Assembly (NCBI RefSeq): GCF_002752675.1
Contig: NZ_CP024608.1
Location: 1,054,001 to 1,118,000 of the forward strand
DNA from: Massilia violaceinigra
GTDB lineage: Bacteria > Pseudomonadota > Gammaproteobacteria > Burkholderiales > Burkholderiaceae_D
Length of the DNA: 64,000 nt
Direction of reading: 5' to 3'
Below are positions 56,888 to 64,000 of this stretch, one piece after another. The position numbers were made by a program, and so were the translations under genes. Under the pieces are notes generated by a model. It worked only from the letters and a program-made list of their open reading frames with translations, was not told the DNA's origin and searched no databases. Within the stretch, counting starts at the first letter, position 1. Each line of letters begins with the position of its first letter.

Positions 56888-57715
56888 CTATTTGGCTGCC
56901 GCTTGCAGGGCCAGTTGGTAGTCGGTTTTGGCGTAGCCGGCGAAATGCTTGTTGGTGACCGCCAGGAACTCGGGCGAGCGGTAGGCCGCCGCGATATCTT
57001 TCGTAAACTGCTTCTGTTTGTCGGCAGTGCGTACCGCCACCAGGTTGATGTAGTTGGGCGAGATCTTCTCGGTGACCAGGGCTTCGGTCAGTTTCAGCCC
57101 CGACGCCAGCGCGTAGTTCCCGTTGACGAAGGAGTAGTCGGTGTCCTGCAGCGAACGCGGAAGCTGGGCCGCTTCCAGCGGCACCAGTTTGATCTTCTTC
57201 TGGAAGCTGGCGATGTCCTTTTCGGATGCACGCACCGGGTCGAATTTCTCGCGCAGCTTGATCCAGCCCAATTGGTCGAGCAGCACCAGCGCGCGCGCCT
57301 GATTGGTCGGGTCGTTCGGCAGCGCCACGGTGCTGCCGTCCTTCACTTCGGTCAGCGATTTGTGCTTTTTGCTGTAAATGGCGATCGGCGCGGTCGGAAT
57401 CGTCACCAGGTCGGTCAGCGCCAGTTTGTGCTCGGTCGCGAACTTGTTCAAGTAGACGATATGCTGGAACACGTTGGCGTCGAGCGAGCCTTCGGCCAGC
57501 GCGAAGTTGGGCTGGATGTAGTCGTTGAATTCGATGACCTTGACCTTGTAGCCCTGTTTTTCGAGGATCGGCTTGATCCCCAGCTTGATCTGGTCGGCGT
57601 ACGGGCCGGCGCTGGTGCCGATGACGATTTCTTTCGGGTCCTTGGCAGCGCTGGCGGAAGTGGCAATGGCCAGGCCGGCGATTGCAGCGAGAATGGTGCG
57701 GCGTGCGATAAACAT
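56888..57715 (-). CDS. MetQ/NlpA-type ABC substrate-binding protein
   Basis: A 275-residue periplasmic protein with signal peptide ('RRTILAAIAGLAIATSASA'). No lipobox Cys is present, unlike E. coli MetQ. 'IVIGTSAGPYADQIKLGIKP', 'GYKVKVIEFNDYIQPNFALA', 'DANVFQHIVYLNKFATEH' and 'VALPNDPTNQARALVLLDQL' identify the NlpA family. It should supply the MetNI-like transporter encoded upstream. Ligand may be methionine or another sulfur compound, given the neighbouring oxygenases. Confidence 0.92.
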   Translation of the reverse strand: MFIARRTILAAIAGLAIATSASAAKDPKEIVIGTSAGPYADQIKLGIKPILEKQGYKVKVIEFNDYIQPNFALAEGSLDANVFQHIVYLNKFATEHKLALTDLVTIPTAPIAIYSKKHKSLTEVKDGSTVALPNDPTNQARALVLLDQLGWIKLREKFDPVRASEKDIASFQKKIKLVPLEAAQLPRSLQDTDYSFVNGNYALASGLKLTEALVTEKISPNYINLVAVRTADKQKQFTKDIAAAYRSPEFLAVTNKHFAGYAKTDYQLALQAAAK

Positions 57716-57746
57716 GGTGTCCTCTGAATGAAGTGAATGTGATTTC

Positions 57747-58409
57747 TTAGCGCTGGTCGATGCGGCGCGCGATGCGCGTGCCGGTGAACTGGATGGTCTG
57801 CACCAGCACCACCAGAATGGCGACGGTGACGAGCATGATGTCGGTCTGGAAGCGGTAATAGCCGTAGCGGATGGCCAGGTCGCCGATGCCGCCGCCGCCC
57901 ACCACGCCGGCTACCGCCGAATACGACAAAAAGCTGATCGACAGCACCGTCAACGCCAGCACCAGGCCGGAACGTGCTTCCACCAGCAGCACGCGGGTAA
58001 CGATCTGGAACTCGGAGGCGCCCATGGCGTGGGCCGCTTCGATCACGCCGCGCGGCACGTCGCGCAGGTTCTGTTCGACGAGGCGCGCAAAGTAAGGAAT
58101 GGCCGCGAACGAGAGCGGCACGGCGGCTGCCAGCGGCCCGATCGAGGTGCCGGCGATCAGGCGCGTGAAAGGCACCAGCGCCACCAGCAAAATGATGAAG
58201 GGGAAGGAACGCACGGTATTGACGATCCAGCCGAGGACCAGCGCAAGCGGGCGGTTTTGCAGCGACTGGCCGTCGGCCACCAGAAACAGCACGATGCCGA
58301 GCGGGCCGCCCAGCACCACGGCGGACGTCAGGCCGATCGCCAGCATGGTCATGGTCTGGCCGAGCGCCACCCACAGTTCGGGCAGCAGGGTGACGAGATT
58401 TTCAAACAT
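57747..58409 (-). CDS. MetI-type ABC transporter permease
   Basis: A 220-residue permease with five membrane segments. The family signatures are 'GRPLGIVLFLVADGQ'-like start ('GGPLGIVLFLVAD'), 'IVNTVRSFPFIILLVALVPF' and EAA loop 'GVIEAAHAMGASEFQIVTRV'. ATG 58409 is preceded by AAAGGAG, which decides the start over a TTG six bases upstream. It overlaps metN by 8 bp. Confidence 0.93.
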   Translation of the reverse strand: MFENLVTLLPELWVALGQTMTMLAIGLTSAVVLGGPLGIVLFLVADGQSLQNRPLALVLGWIVNTVRSFPFIILLVALVPFTRLIAGTSIGPLAAAVPLSFAAIPYFARLVEQNLRDVPRGVIEAAHAMGASEFQIVTRVLLVEARSGLVLALTVLSISFLSYSAVAGVVGGGGIGDLAIRYGYYRFQTDIMLVTVAILVVLVQTIQFTGTRIARRIDQR

Positions 58410-59217
58410 GTTCAACTCCTTTCCATGCGGTGGCGGCGAAACCTTCGCTGCCGTAGTAGGCCAGCTCGCGGCCCAGCGCGGTGATGCGCGCGCTGCTGGT
58501 ATCGGCCAGCGCGAACTGTTCGGCCAGGGCGCCGTCTTCGATGACCGCGACCCGGTTGCAGATGGCGCCCAGCACCGACAGCTCGTGGCTGACGATGACG
58601 ATGGTCACGCCCAGGCGCAGGTTGATGTCGCGCAGGGTGTCGAGCAGGGAGCGCGTGGTTTCGGCGTCCAGCGCGGATGTCGGTTCGTCGCACAGGAGCA
58701 CGTCGGGCCGGCTGGCCAGCGCGCGGGCGATGGCTGCGCGCTGTTTCTGGCCGCCGGATAGCTGGGCCGGATAGTTTTCGGCCTTGTCGGCCAGGCCGAC
58801 CAGCTCCAGGCATTCGAGCACGCGCGCGGCCAGGCGCGGCGCGTTCAGGGTGCCGTGGATGCGCAGTGGGAAAGCGACATTCTCGTACACGGTGGCGTTC
58901 TGCAGCAGGTTGAACTGCTGGAAAATCATGCCGATGTTCTGGCGCGCGTCGCGCAGTTCTCGCTTGCCGAGGGTGGTCAGTTCGCGTCCGGCCACGGTGA
59001 TGGTGCCGCGGTCGGGACGCTCGAGCAGATTAATCAGGCGCAGCAGGGTCGATTTGCCGGCGCCGCTTTTGCCGATCAGGCCAAATACGTCGCCCTTGTC
59101 GACCGTGAGGCTGACATTCCTGACGGCGTCGAACTGGCCGCCGCGCGGCAGGGCGAAGGATTTGCTGGCGCCGTCGATGCGGATCAGCGGCTCGCTATGG
59201 GTGGTGTGAGCGCTCAT
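58402..59217 (-). CDS. MetN-type ABC ATPase without C-terminal NIL domain
   Basis: A 271-residue ATPase with Walker A 'GKSGAGKS', signature 'LSGGQKQR', Walker B 'VLLCDEPTSALD' and H loop 'IVIVSHELSV'. E. coli MetN is about 343 residues, with a C-terminal NIL (ACT-like) domain that binds methionine and inhibits transport. Here that domain is mostly missing, so methionine feedback is probably absent, which fits uptake of a different sulfur compound. ATG 59217 follows the sfnB stop by 4 bp. Confidence 0.9.
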   Translation of the reverse strand: MSAHTTHSEPLIRIDGASKSFALPRGGQFDAVRNVSLTVDKGDVFGLIGKSGAGKSTLLRLINLLERPDRGTITVAGRELTTLGKRELRDARQNIGMIFQQFNLLQNATVYENVAFPLRIHGTLNAPRLAARVLECLELVGLADKAENYPAQLSGGQKQRAAIARALASRPDVLLCDEPTSALDAETTRSLLDTLRDINLRLGVTIVIVSHELSVLGAICNRVAVIEDGALAEQFALADTSSARITALGRELAYYGSEGFAATAWKGVEHV

Positions 59218-59221
59218 GGTG

Positions 59222-60421
59222 TCAGGAGTAGGCGGTCGGTTCGGGAACGCTGCCATCGAGGACGTAGCGTCCGAGGTCGCGCAGCTTGTAGTCGATCGGG
59301 TCGTGCAGGGTGTGCACGCGCACGTTGCGCCAGAAGCGGTCGTAGCCGAATTTGGCAGAGGTGGCGCGCGCGCCCGTCAGCTCGAACATCTGGCTGCTGA
59401 TTTCGATACCGGCGCGGTGCGACAAGGCTTTCGCTTCGGCTACCGCCACCGCCACTTCGCCGCGTTCGCGCGCCGTCAACAGGGCGCCTTTGTTGAAGGC
59501 GCGGTCAAGCTCGTGGGCCGCATGGTCGGCCAGCACCTGGGCGGGACGCAGCAGCAGCCACAGTTCGCCGTAGCGGTGCTGGATGAACGGATCGTCGCTG
59601 GCGGCATCCACGCCGGACGCGAACCAGGGGCGCGACTGCTCGCGCGTGTAGGCGCGGGCGGCGTCGAAGGCGCCACTGGCGATGCCCAGGTACAGATTGG
59701 CCATGATCAGCTGCGCCACCTGCGAGCGCAGGGTAGCTTGCGCGGTTGGCGCCTGGCCGGGCGCCTGCAGCACGTATCGGGCCGGCAGGGGCACCTGGTC
59801 GAAGTGAACGTTGCCGCTGTCGGTCTGTTTCTGGCCGAAGGCGTCCCAGTCGGCCTGCACGCGCACCCCTGGCTGCGCGGTCGGCACCACGCCGATCAGC
59901 GCTTCGCCGGCGGCGGCGTCCCAGGCCGATACGGTCAGCCAGTCGGAACCGACCGAGCCCGATGAAAAGCTTTTGACGCCATTGAGGGTGAAGCCGTCGG
60001 CGCCGCGCAGTGCCGTGGTGCGCTGGTCGAGCGGATTCAATGCGTTACCCCAGAACAGACCCTGTTCGACAGTGGCGGTGAGCAGGTGGCGCTGCTGCTG
60101 CGCGCTGCCGTACAGGCGAATACCGGCCAGTTGCAGGTGATGGAAGCCGAAGACATGCGCCAGTGCGCTGTCGGCGCGCGCCAGGATGCGGATCGCCTGG
60201 TACACCACCGGCCATGAGGCGCCCTGGCCACCGAATTCGGCGGGAATCGACAGCGTCAGCAAGCCCGATTCGCGGATCCATTCGCGCTCCTGGGCCGCAT
60301 GGCCGCCATCCCGGTCGCGCTGCACCGCGGTGTGGGCAAGGCGCTCGGCGAGGGCGGTGGCAACGGCCAGCGGATCGCCGGGCTGGATATCGGGTACGGG
60401 GCGGAGCAGGGTGGCTGACAT
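59222..60421 (-). CDS. SfnB/DszC-type acyl-CoA-dehydrogenase-like flavoprotein
   Basis: A 399-residue member of the acyl-CoA dehydrogenase fold, in the branch that includes SfnB and DszC. Features are 'ESGLLTLSIPAEFGGQGASW', 'TLNGVKSFSSGSVGSDWLTV', 'SKFGYDRFWRNVRVHTLHDP'-like end ('YDRFWRNVRVHTLHDP'). These enzymes use flavin on sulfur or related compounds rather than acyl-CoA. In Pseudomonas, sfn genes serve dimethyl sulfone use. First gene of the leftward operon and divergent from ssuE. ATG 60421 gives the family start; an upstream start would add 15 residues. Confidence 0.88.
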   Translation of the reverse strand: MSATLLRPVPDIQPGDPLAVATALAERLAHTAVQRDRDGGHAAQEREWIRESGLLTLSIPAEFGGQGASWPVVYQAIRILARADSALAHVFGFHHLQLAGIRLYGSAQQQRHLLTATVEQGLFWGNALNPLDQRTTALRGADGFTLNGVKSFSSGSVGSDWLTVSAWDAAAGEALIGVVPTAQPGVRVQADWDAFGQKQTDSGNVHFDQVPLPARYVLQAPGQAPTAQATLRSQVAQLIMANLYLGIASGAFDAARAYTREQSRPWFASGVDAASDDPFIQHRYGELWLLLRPAQVLADHAAHELDRAFNKGALLTARERGEVAVAVAEAKALSHRAGIEISSQMFELTGARATSAKFGYDRFWRNVRVHTLHDPIDYKLRDLGRYVLDGSVPEPTAYS

Positions 60422-60501
60422 GATGGAACAAGCCTTGAAGGACAGTCGAGGAGGCCAGTATTGCACCGCACATGGCGCGCCGTGAACGAAGATATCCGCC
60501 C

Positions 60502-60543
60502 TTCCTTATGCGTAAAACGATGGAACGAAAAGCGCATATCGAA
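60502..60543. promoter_or_regulatory. Inverted repeat in the sfnB-ssuE divergent spacer
   Basis: TTCCTTATGCG (60502-60512) pairs with CGCATATCGAA (60533-60543) with two mismatches and a 20-bp spacer. The spacing suits a dimeric or tetrameric regulator acting on both operons. Confidence 0.45.
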
Positions 60544-60569
60544 GCGTGAAAGCATTCGTTTCGATTTGC
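60523..60569. promoter_or_regulatory. Sulfur-region shared cis element, copy 2 (upstream of ssuE)
   Basis: This stretch matches 51969-52014 upstream of cysE at 31 of 41 positions, with the same order of blocks. It lies in the middle of the divergent sfnB-ssuE spacer and partly overlaps the inverted repeat at 60502-60543. Confidence 0.55.
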
Positions 60570-60630
60570 CGTCGTGCGCCGTAGCCTGTGTCCATTCCAT
60601 TGTTGAACCTCACACCGGATCGGAAAAATC

Positions 60631-61209
60631 ATGAGCGTACTTTTGCTGGGCGGGAGCCCGTCGGTATCGTCGAGCGGCGCCAGGCTGCTGCAGCACGTGG
60701 GCGACAAGCTCGCCCTGCACGGCCACCGCTGCAACACCCTGCAGGTGCGCGACCTGCCGGCGCACGCGCTGCTGCATGCGAATTTCGACGACCCGGCCAT
60801 CGTGCGGGCCACGGCGCTGCTGCTCGATGCCGACGCCATCGTCATCGCCACGCCTGTCTACAAGGCGTCGTACACAGGCATCCTGAAAGCCTTCCTCGAC
60901 CTGCTGCCGCAGGATGGCCTGGACGGCAAGCTGGTGCTGCCGCTTGCCACCGGTGGCAGCCAGGCGCACATGCTGGTGCTCGATTACGCGCTGCGGCCGG
61001 TACTGGCGTCGCTCTCGGCGCGCTTCATCCTGCCCGGGATTTACGCCACGTCCGACCAGTTGCGCTGGAGTGCCGCCACCGGCCTGACGCTCGATGCACC
61101 GATTGCCGCCCGCGTGGCGCGCGGCGTCGAGCAGCTCTCGTCCGAGCTGTTCGCGCTGCCGCAGCGCCGCCCGCACTCGCAGCACACCCTGCATTCCCTC
61201 GCAGCCTGA
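60631..61209 (+). CDS. ssuE: NAD(P)H-dependent FMN reductase (SsuE/MsuE)
   Basis: A 192-residue flavodoxin-like reductase that supplies FMNH2 to sulfonate monooxygenases. The phosphate-binding start 'LLLGGSPSVSSSGARLLQHV' and 'ATPVYKASYTGILKAFLDLL' are family hallmarks. It heads the rightward operon ssuE-ssuA-ssuD-ssuC and could also serve the LLM and SfnB-like enzymes across the divergent spacer. Confidence 0.94.
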   Translation: MSVLLLGGSPSVSSSGARLLQHVGDKLALHGHRCNTLQVRDLPAHALLHANFDDPAIVRATALLLDADAIVIATPVYKASYTGILKAFLDLLPQDGLDGKLVLPLATGGSQAHMLVLDYALRPVLASLSARFILPGIYATSDQLRWSAATGLTLDAPIAARVARGVEQLSSELFALPQRRPHSQHTLHSLAA

Positions 61210-61230
61210 CCTTTACAGAAAGACCGCACC

Positions 61231-62202
61231 ATGACTTCGCATCTGGACAAACGCAGCGCGCGCCGCCGCACCCTGGGAATGATGTTCGCCGCCGCCGTTG
61301 CGGGCGCCTTGCCCGGTGCGGCCATGGCGCAGGGCGCCAAGGTGGTGCGCATCGGTTATCAGAAATACGGCACGCTGACGCTCCTTAAAGGGCGCGGCAC
61401 ACTCGAAAAACGGCTGGCGGCCAAGGGCGTGACGGTCAAGTGGACCGAATTTCCGGCCGGCCCGGTGCTGCTGGAAGGGCTCAATGTCGGCAGCATCGAC
61501 TTCGGCACCGTGGGCGAGGCGCCGCCGATCTTTGCGCAGGCTGCCGGGGCCAATCTGGTCTACGTGGGCAACGAGCCGCCGTCCCCAAGCTCCGAAGCGA
61601 TCGTCGTGCCCAAGGGATCGGCGATCCGCACGGTGGCCGATTTGAAGGGCAAGAAGATCGCCCTCAACAAAGGCTCGAACGTGCACTACCTGCTGGTGCG
61701 GGCACTGGAAAAGGCCGGCATCGATTACAAGGACGTGCAGACCGTGTTCCTGCCGCCGGCCGATGCGCGCGCCTCGTTCGAGCGCGGCGCCGTCGATGCG
61801 TGGGTGATCTGGGACCCGTTCCTGGCCGCGGCCGAAAAGCAGCTCGGCGCACGCGTGCTGGCCGATGGCAAGGGCCTGGTGTCGAACCACCAGTTCTATC
61901 TGGCGGCGCGTCCGTATGCCGAGGCGCAGCCGGAGATTATCCGCATCGTCATCGAGGAACTGGCCAAGGTCGATGAGTGGGGGCGCCGGAACATCAAGGA
62001 AGTCACCGCCATCCTGGCGGCGCAGACGGGGCTCGAAAGCAGCATCGTGGAACTGGCGGCGCAGCGCTATTCGTATGGCGTCAAGGCAGTGACGCCGGAA
62101 GTCATTGGCGAGCAGCAGAAGATCGCCGATGTCTTCGCCAGTCTCAAACTGATTCCGAAACCGATTGTCGTCAAGGACGCGCAGCTGGCGTTCAAGCTTT
62201 AA
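61231..62202 (+). CDS. ssuA: Aliphatic sulfonate-binding protein
   Basis: A 323-residue binding protein with a twin-arginine-like or long Sec leader ('[20 protein letters not shown]') and cut after 'AAMA' (~36). '[20 protein letters not shown]', '[20 protein letters not shown]' and '[20 protein letters not shown]' are the SsuA pattern. It binds alkanesulfonates for SsuC and an SsuB presumably encoded beyond the window. It starts 21 bp after ssuE. Confidence 0.94.
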   Translation: MTSHLDKRSARRRTLGMMFAAAVAGALPGAAMAQGAKVVRIGYQKYGTLTLLKGRGTLEKRLAAKGVTVKWTEFPAGPVLLEGLNVGSIDFGTVGEAPPIFAQAAGANLVYVGNEPPSPSSEAIVVPKGSAIRTVADLKGKKIALNKGSNVHYLLVRALEKAGIDYKDVQTVFLPPADARASFERGAVDAWVIWDPFLAAAEKQLGARVLADGKGLVSNHQFYLAARPYAEAQPEIIRIVIEELAKVDEWGRRNIKEVTAILAAQTGLESSIVELAAQRYSYGVKAVTPEVIGEQQKIADVFASLKLIPKPIVVKDAQLAFKL

Positions 62203-62218
62203 ATTCAGGAGTATTTCC

Positions 62219-63367
62219 ATGTCGTTGAATGTGTTCTGGTTTATCCCCACCCATAGCGATAGCCGCTATCTTGGTACCAGCAAGGGTGCGCGCAGTGTCG
62301 ATGCCGACTATCTGCGCCAGGTCGCCGTTGCAGCCGATACCCTCGGCTACGACGGTGTCCTTCTGCCAACCGGGCGTTCCTGCGAGGACGCCTGGGTGGT
62401 GGCCTCGTCGCTCATGGCCGTCACGCAGAAGCTCAAGTTCCTGGTGGCGATCCGTCCCGGCCTGTCGACGCCAGGGCTGGCGGTGCGCATGGCGTCCACG
62501 TTCGACCGCCTGTCGAACGGGCGCCTTTTGATCAATGTGGTGACGGGAGGCGACCAGGGCGAGCTGGAAGCGGATGGCTTGTTTGCGGATCACAGCAAAC
62601 GTTACGAAATTTCGGATGAATTCTTCCGCATCTGGCGCGCCACCATGGCGGGCGAGGGCGGCGCGGCGGGTTACGACTTCGAGGGCAAGCACTTGCAGGT
62701 CAAGGGCGCTAAGACCTTGTATCCGCCGGTGCAAAAACCGTATCCGCCGCTGTACTTCGGCGGCTCGTCCGAGCCGGCGCACGAACTGGCGGCCGAGCAG
62801 ATGGACGTGTACCTGACCTGGGGCGAGCCGCCGGCCGCGGTGGCCGAGAAGCTGGCCGATATCCGCGCGCGCGCCGCCAAACACGGACGCACATTGCGCT
62901 TCGGGATTCGCCTGCACGTGATCGTGCGCGAAACGAATGAGGCGGCGTGGCGCGCGGCCGACGAATTAATCAGCCATTTGGATGACGAGATTATCGCCAA
63001 GGCGCAGGCGGCCTTCGCCAAGATGGATTCGGTGGGCCAGCGCCGCATGGCAGCCCTGCACGGCGGCCGGCGCGACCAGCTCGAAGTGTCGCCCAACCTG
63101 TGGGCCGGCGTGGGCCTGGTGCGCGGCGGCGCCGGCACCGCGCTGGTGGGCGACGCCGAAACGGTGGCCGCGCGCATGCAGGAATATGCGGACCTGGGCA
63201 TCGAGACCTTCATCCTGTCCGGCTATCCGCACCTGGAAGAATCGTACCGCTTCGCCGAACTGGTGTTTCCGCTGCTGGGCAAGGGCAAGCAAGCCGGCGA
63301 GCAGTCGATCACCGGGCCGTTCGGCGAGATGATGGCCAGCGATATCTTGCCGAAGAAGGCGGCCTGA
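62219..63367 (+). CDS. ssuD: FMNH2-dependent alkanesulfonate monooxygenase
   Basis: A 382-residue LLM-class enzyme that splits alkanesulfonates into aldehyde and sulfite using FMNH2 from SsuE. Length equals the E. coli enzyme. '[18 protein letters not shown]', '[19 protein letters not shown]' (Cys near 54 as in SsuD), '[19 protein letters not shown]' and '[20 protein letters not shown]' are diagnostic. AGGAG at 62207-62211 supports ATG 62219. ssuC follows after 2 bp. Confidence 0.96.
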   Translation: MSLNVFWFIPTHSDSRYLGTSKGARSVDADYLRQVAVAADTLGYDGVLLPTGRSCEDAWVVASSLMAVTQKLKFLVAIRPGLSTPGLAVRMASTFDRLSNGRLLINVVTGGDQGELEADGLFADHSKRYEISDEFFRIWRATMAGEGGAAGYDFEGKHLQVKGAKTLYPPVQKPYPPLYFGGSSEPAHELAAEQMDVYLTWGEPPAAVAEKLADIRARAAKHGRTLRFGIRLHVIVRETNEAAWRAADELISHLDDEIIAKAQAAFAKMDSVGQRRMAALHGGRRDQLEVSPNLWAGVGLVRGGAGTALVGDAETVAARMQEYADLGIETFILSGYPHLEESYRFAELVFPLLGKGKQAGEQSITGPFGEMMASDILPKKAA

Positions 63368-63369
63368 CC

Positions 63370-64000
63370 ATGGCCGGCGCTGGCGTGCCTCGGCCATCGG
63401 CACTGGCACCATGGGCGTTGCCGGTTGGCCTGATCCTGGCCTGGCAGATTGCGGCGCAGGCGGGCTGGCTGTCGAGCCGCATCCTGCCGGAGCCGTGGGC
63501 CGTGGCAAAGGCGTTCTGGACCCTGGCCGTGTCGGGCGAGCTGTGGCAGCACTTGCGCACCAGCCTGTGGCGCGCGGTGAACGGCTTTGCCATCGGCGCC
63601 GGGCTGGGTTTGCTGTTGGGGTTGCTGAACGGCAGCGTCAGGCGCGCGGAAACCTTGCTCGACACCACCTTGCAAATGATCCGCAACATTCCGGCGCTGG
63701 CCCTGATTCCGCTGGTGATCCTGTGGTTTGGCATCGACGAAACCGCAAAGGTGTTCCTGCTGGCGATCGGCGTGTTTTTTCCGGTATATCTGAATACGTT
63801 TCACGGCATCCGCTCGGCCGACCAGGGGCTGATCGAGATGGCGCGCAGTTATGGCTTGTCCGGCTGGCCGCTGTACCGCGATGTGATCCTGCCGGCGGCG
63901 CTGCCGTCGATCCTGGTGGGTGTGCGTTTTTCGCTGGGGCTGGTATGGGTGCTGCTGATCGTGGCCGAAACCATTTCCGCCCAGGCCGGCATCGGCTACA
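63370..64000 (+). CDS. ssuC: Aliphatic sulfonate ABC permease (3' truncated by window edge)
   Basis: The frame runs open from ATG 63370 to the window end, giving 210 codons. Membrane segments are visible ('LPVGLILAWQIAAQAGWL' and 'FAIGAGLGLLLGLLNG'), with 'QMIRNIPALALIPLVILWFG' and the EAA-type loop 'GLIEMARSYGLSGWPLYRDV'. The gene order ssuEADC, with ssuB expected next, is the standard sulfonate operon. Because no stop lies within the window, the gene could be missed by simple frame listing. Confidence 0.94.
   Translation, partial: MAGAGVPRPSALAPWALPVGLILAWQIAAQAGWLSSRILPEPWAVAKAFWTLAVSGELWQHLRTSLWRAVNGFAIGAGLGLLLGLLNGSVRRAETLLDTTLQMIRNIPALALIPLVILWFGIDETAKVFLLAIGVFFPVYLNTFHGIRSADQGLIEMARSYGLSGWPLYRDVILPAALPSILVGVRFSLGLVWVLLIVAETISAQAGIGY

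Overview
The window is high-GC chromosomal DNA of a betaproteobacterium, most likely of the Oxalobacteraceae (Massilia/Duganella/Janthinobacterium type). The evidence is gene content and order only: rpoN-hpf, ptsN-hprK-rapZ, a type II queF, the 1342-residue DUF3683/FAD/Fe-S oxidoreductase, and a ubiE-(Tim44-like)-ubiJ-ubiB block followed by FmdB, DUF502, aspS and nudB. No rRNA, tRNA or CRISPR array was seen.

Layout. 1-14.5 kb: the end of rpoN, hpf and the ptsN-hprK-rapZ group. This block is interrupted by a secreted hypothetical protein, an acyl-CoA hydrolase-like gene, a BlaI-type repressor with an M56-M23 peptidase fusion, and a TonB-dependent receptor. queF, ilvA and a YqaA-type membrane protein follow. 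14.5-16 kb: an apparently intact IS3-family element sitting in the loop of a REP-like palindrome. 16-20.3 kb: a second, paralogous TonB receptor divergent from a LytS/LytTR-type sensor-regulator pair. 20.5-25.4 kb: the giant oxidoreductase, a HIT protein and a DUF971 protein in one operon. 25.6-27.9 kb: a low-GC two-gene cassette with a divergent diadenylate-cyclase-like protein and a helical partner of unknown function; this is the best candidate for an undescribed system. 28-39.2 kb: a membrane-anchored unknown, glpR, and a glycerol operon (glpD-glpSTPQ-DUF2160-glpV, then glpK) that imports glycerol by ABC transporter; no glpF is present here. 39.3-48.2 kb: ubiquinone biosynthesis genes, a TPMT-like methyltransferase, a PpiC lipoprotein, FmdB-DUF502-aspS and nudB. 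48.2-51.8 kb: a large modular RTX protein. 52-64 kb: an organosulfur region with serine acetyltransferase, an eight-gene leftward operon (SfnB-like dehydrogenase, MetNIQ-like transporter, LLM monooxygenase, SsuABC-like transporter with a frameshifted ATPase), and a rightward ssuE-ssuA-ssuD-ssuC operon leaving the window.

How the parts work together. In the glycerol region GlpR probably binds the AT-rich repeat array between glpR and glpD. The ABC importer brings in glycerol, GlpK phosphorylates it, and GlpD passes its electrons to the quinone pool. In the sulfur region two transport systems and FMN-dependent desulfonating enzymes would release sulfite, and the serine acetyltransferase supplies O-acetylserine for cysteine synthesis. 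An imperfect ~41-bp element shared upstream of cysE and ssuE suggests common control. The BlaI-type repressor lies under a sigma70-like promoter whose spacer carries a GACA-N2-TGTC dyad, which suggests autoregulation of a cell-wall-sensing unit.

All calls come from reading the sequence; no database search was run.
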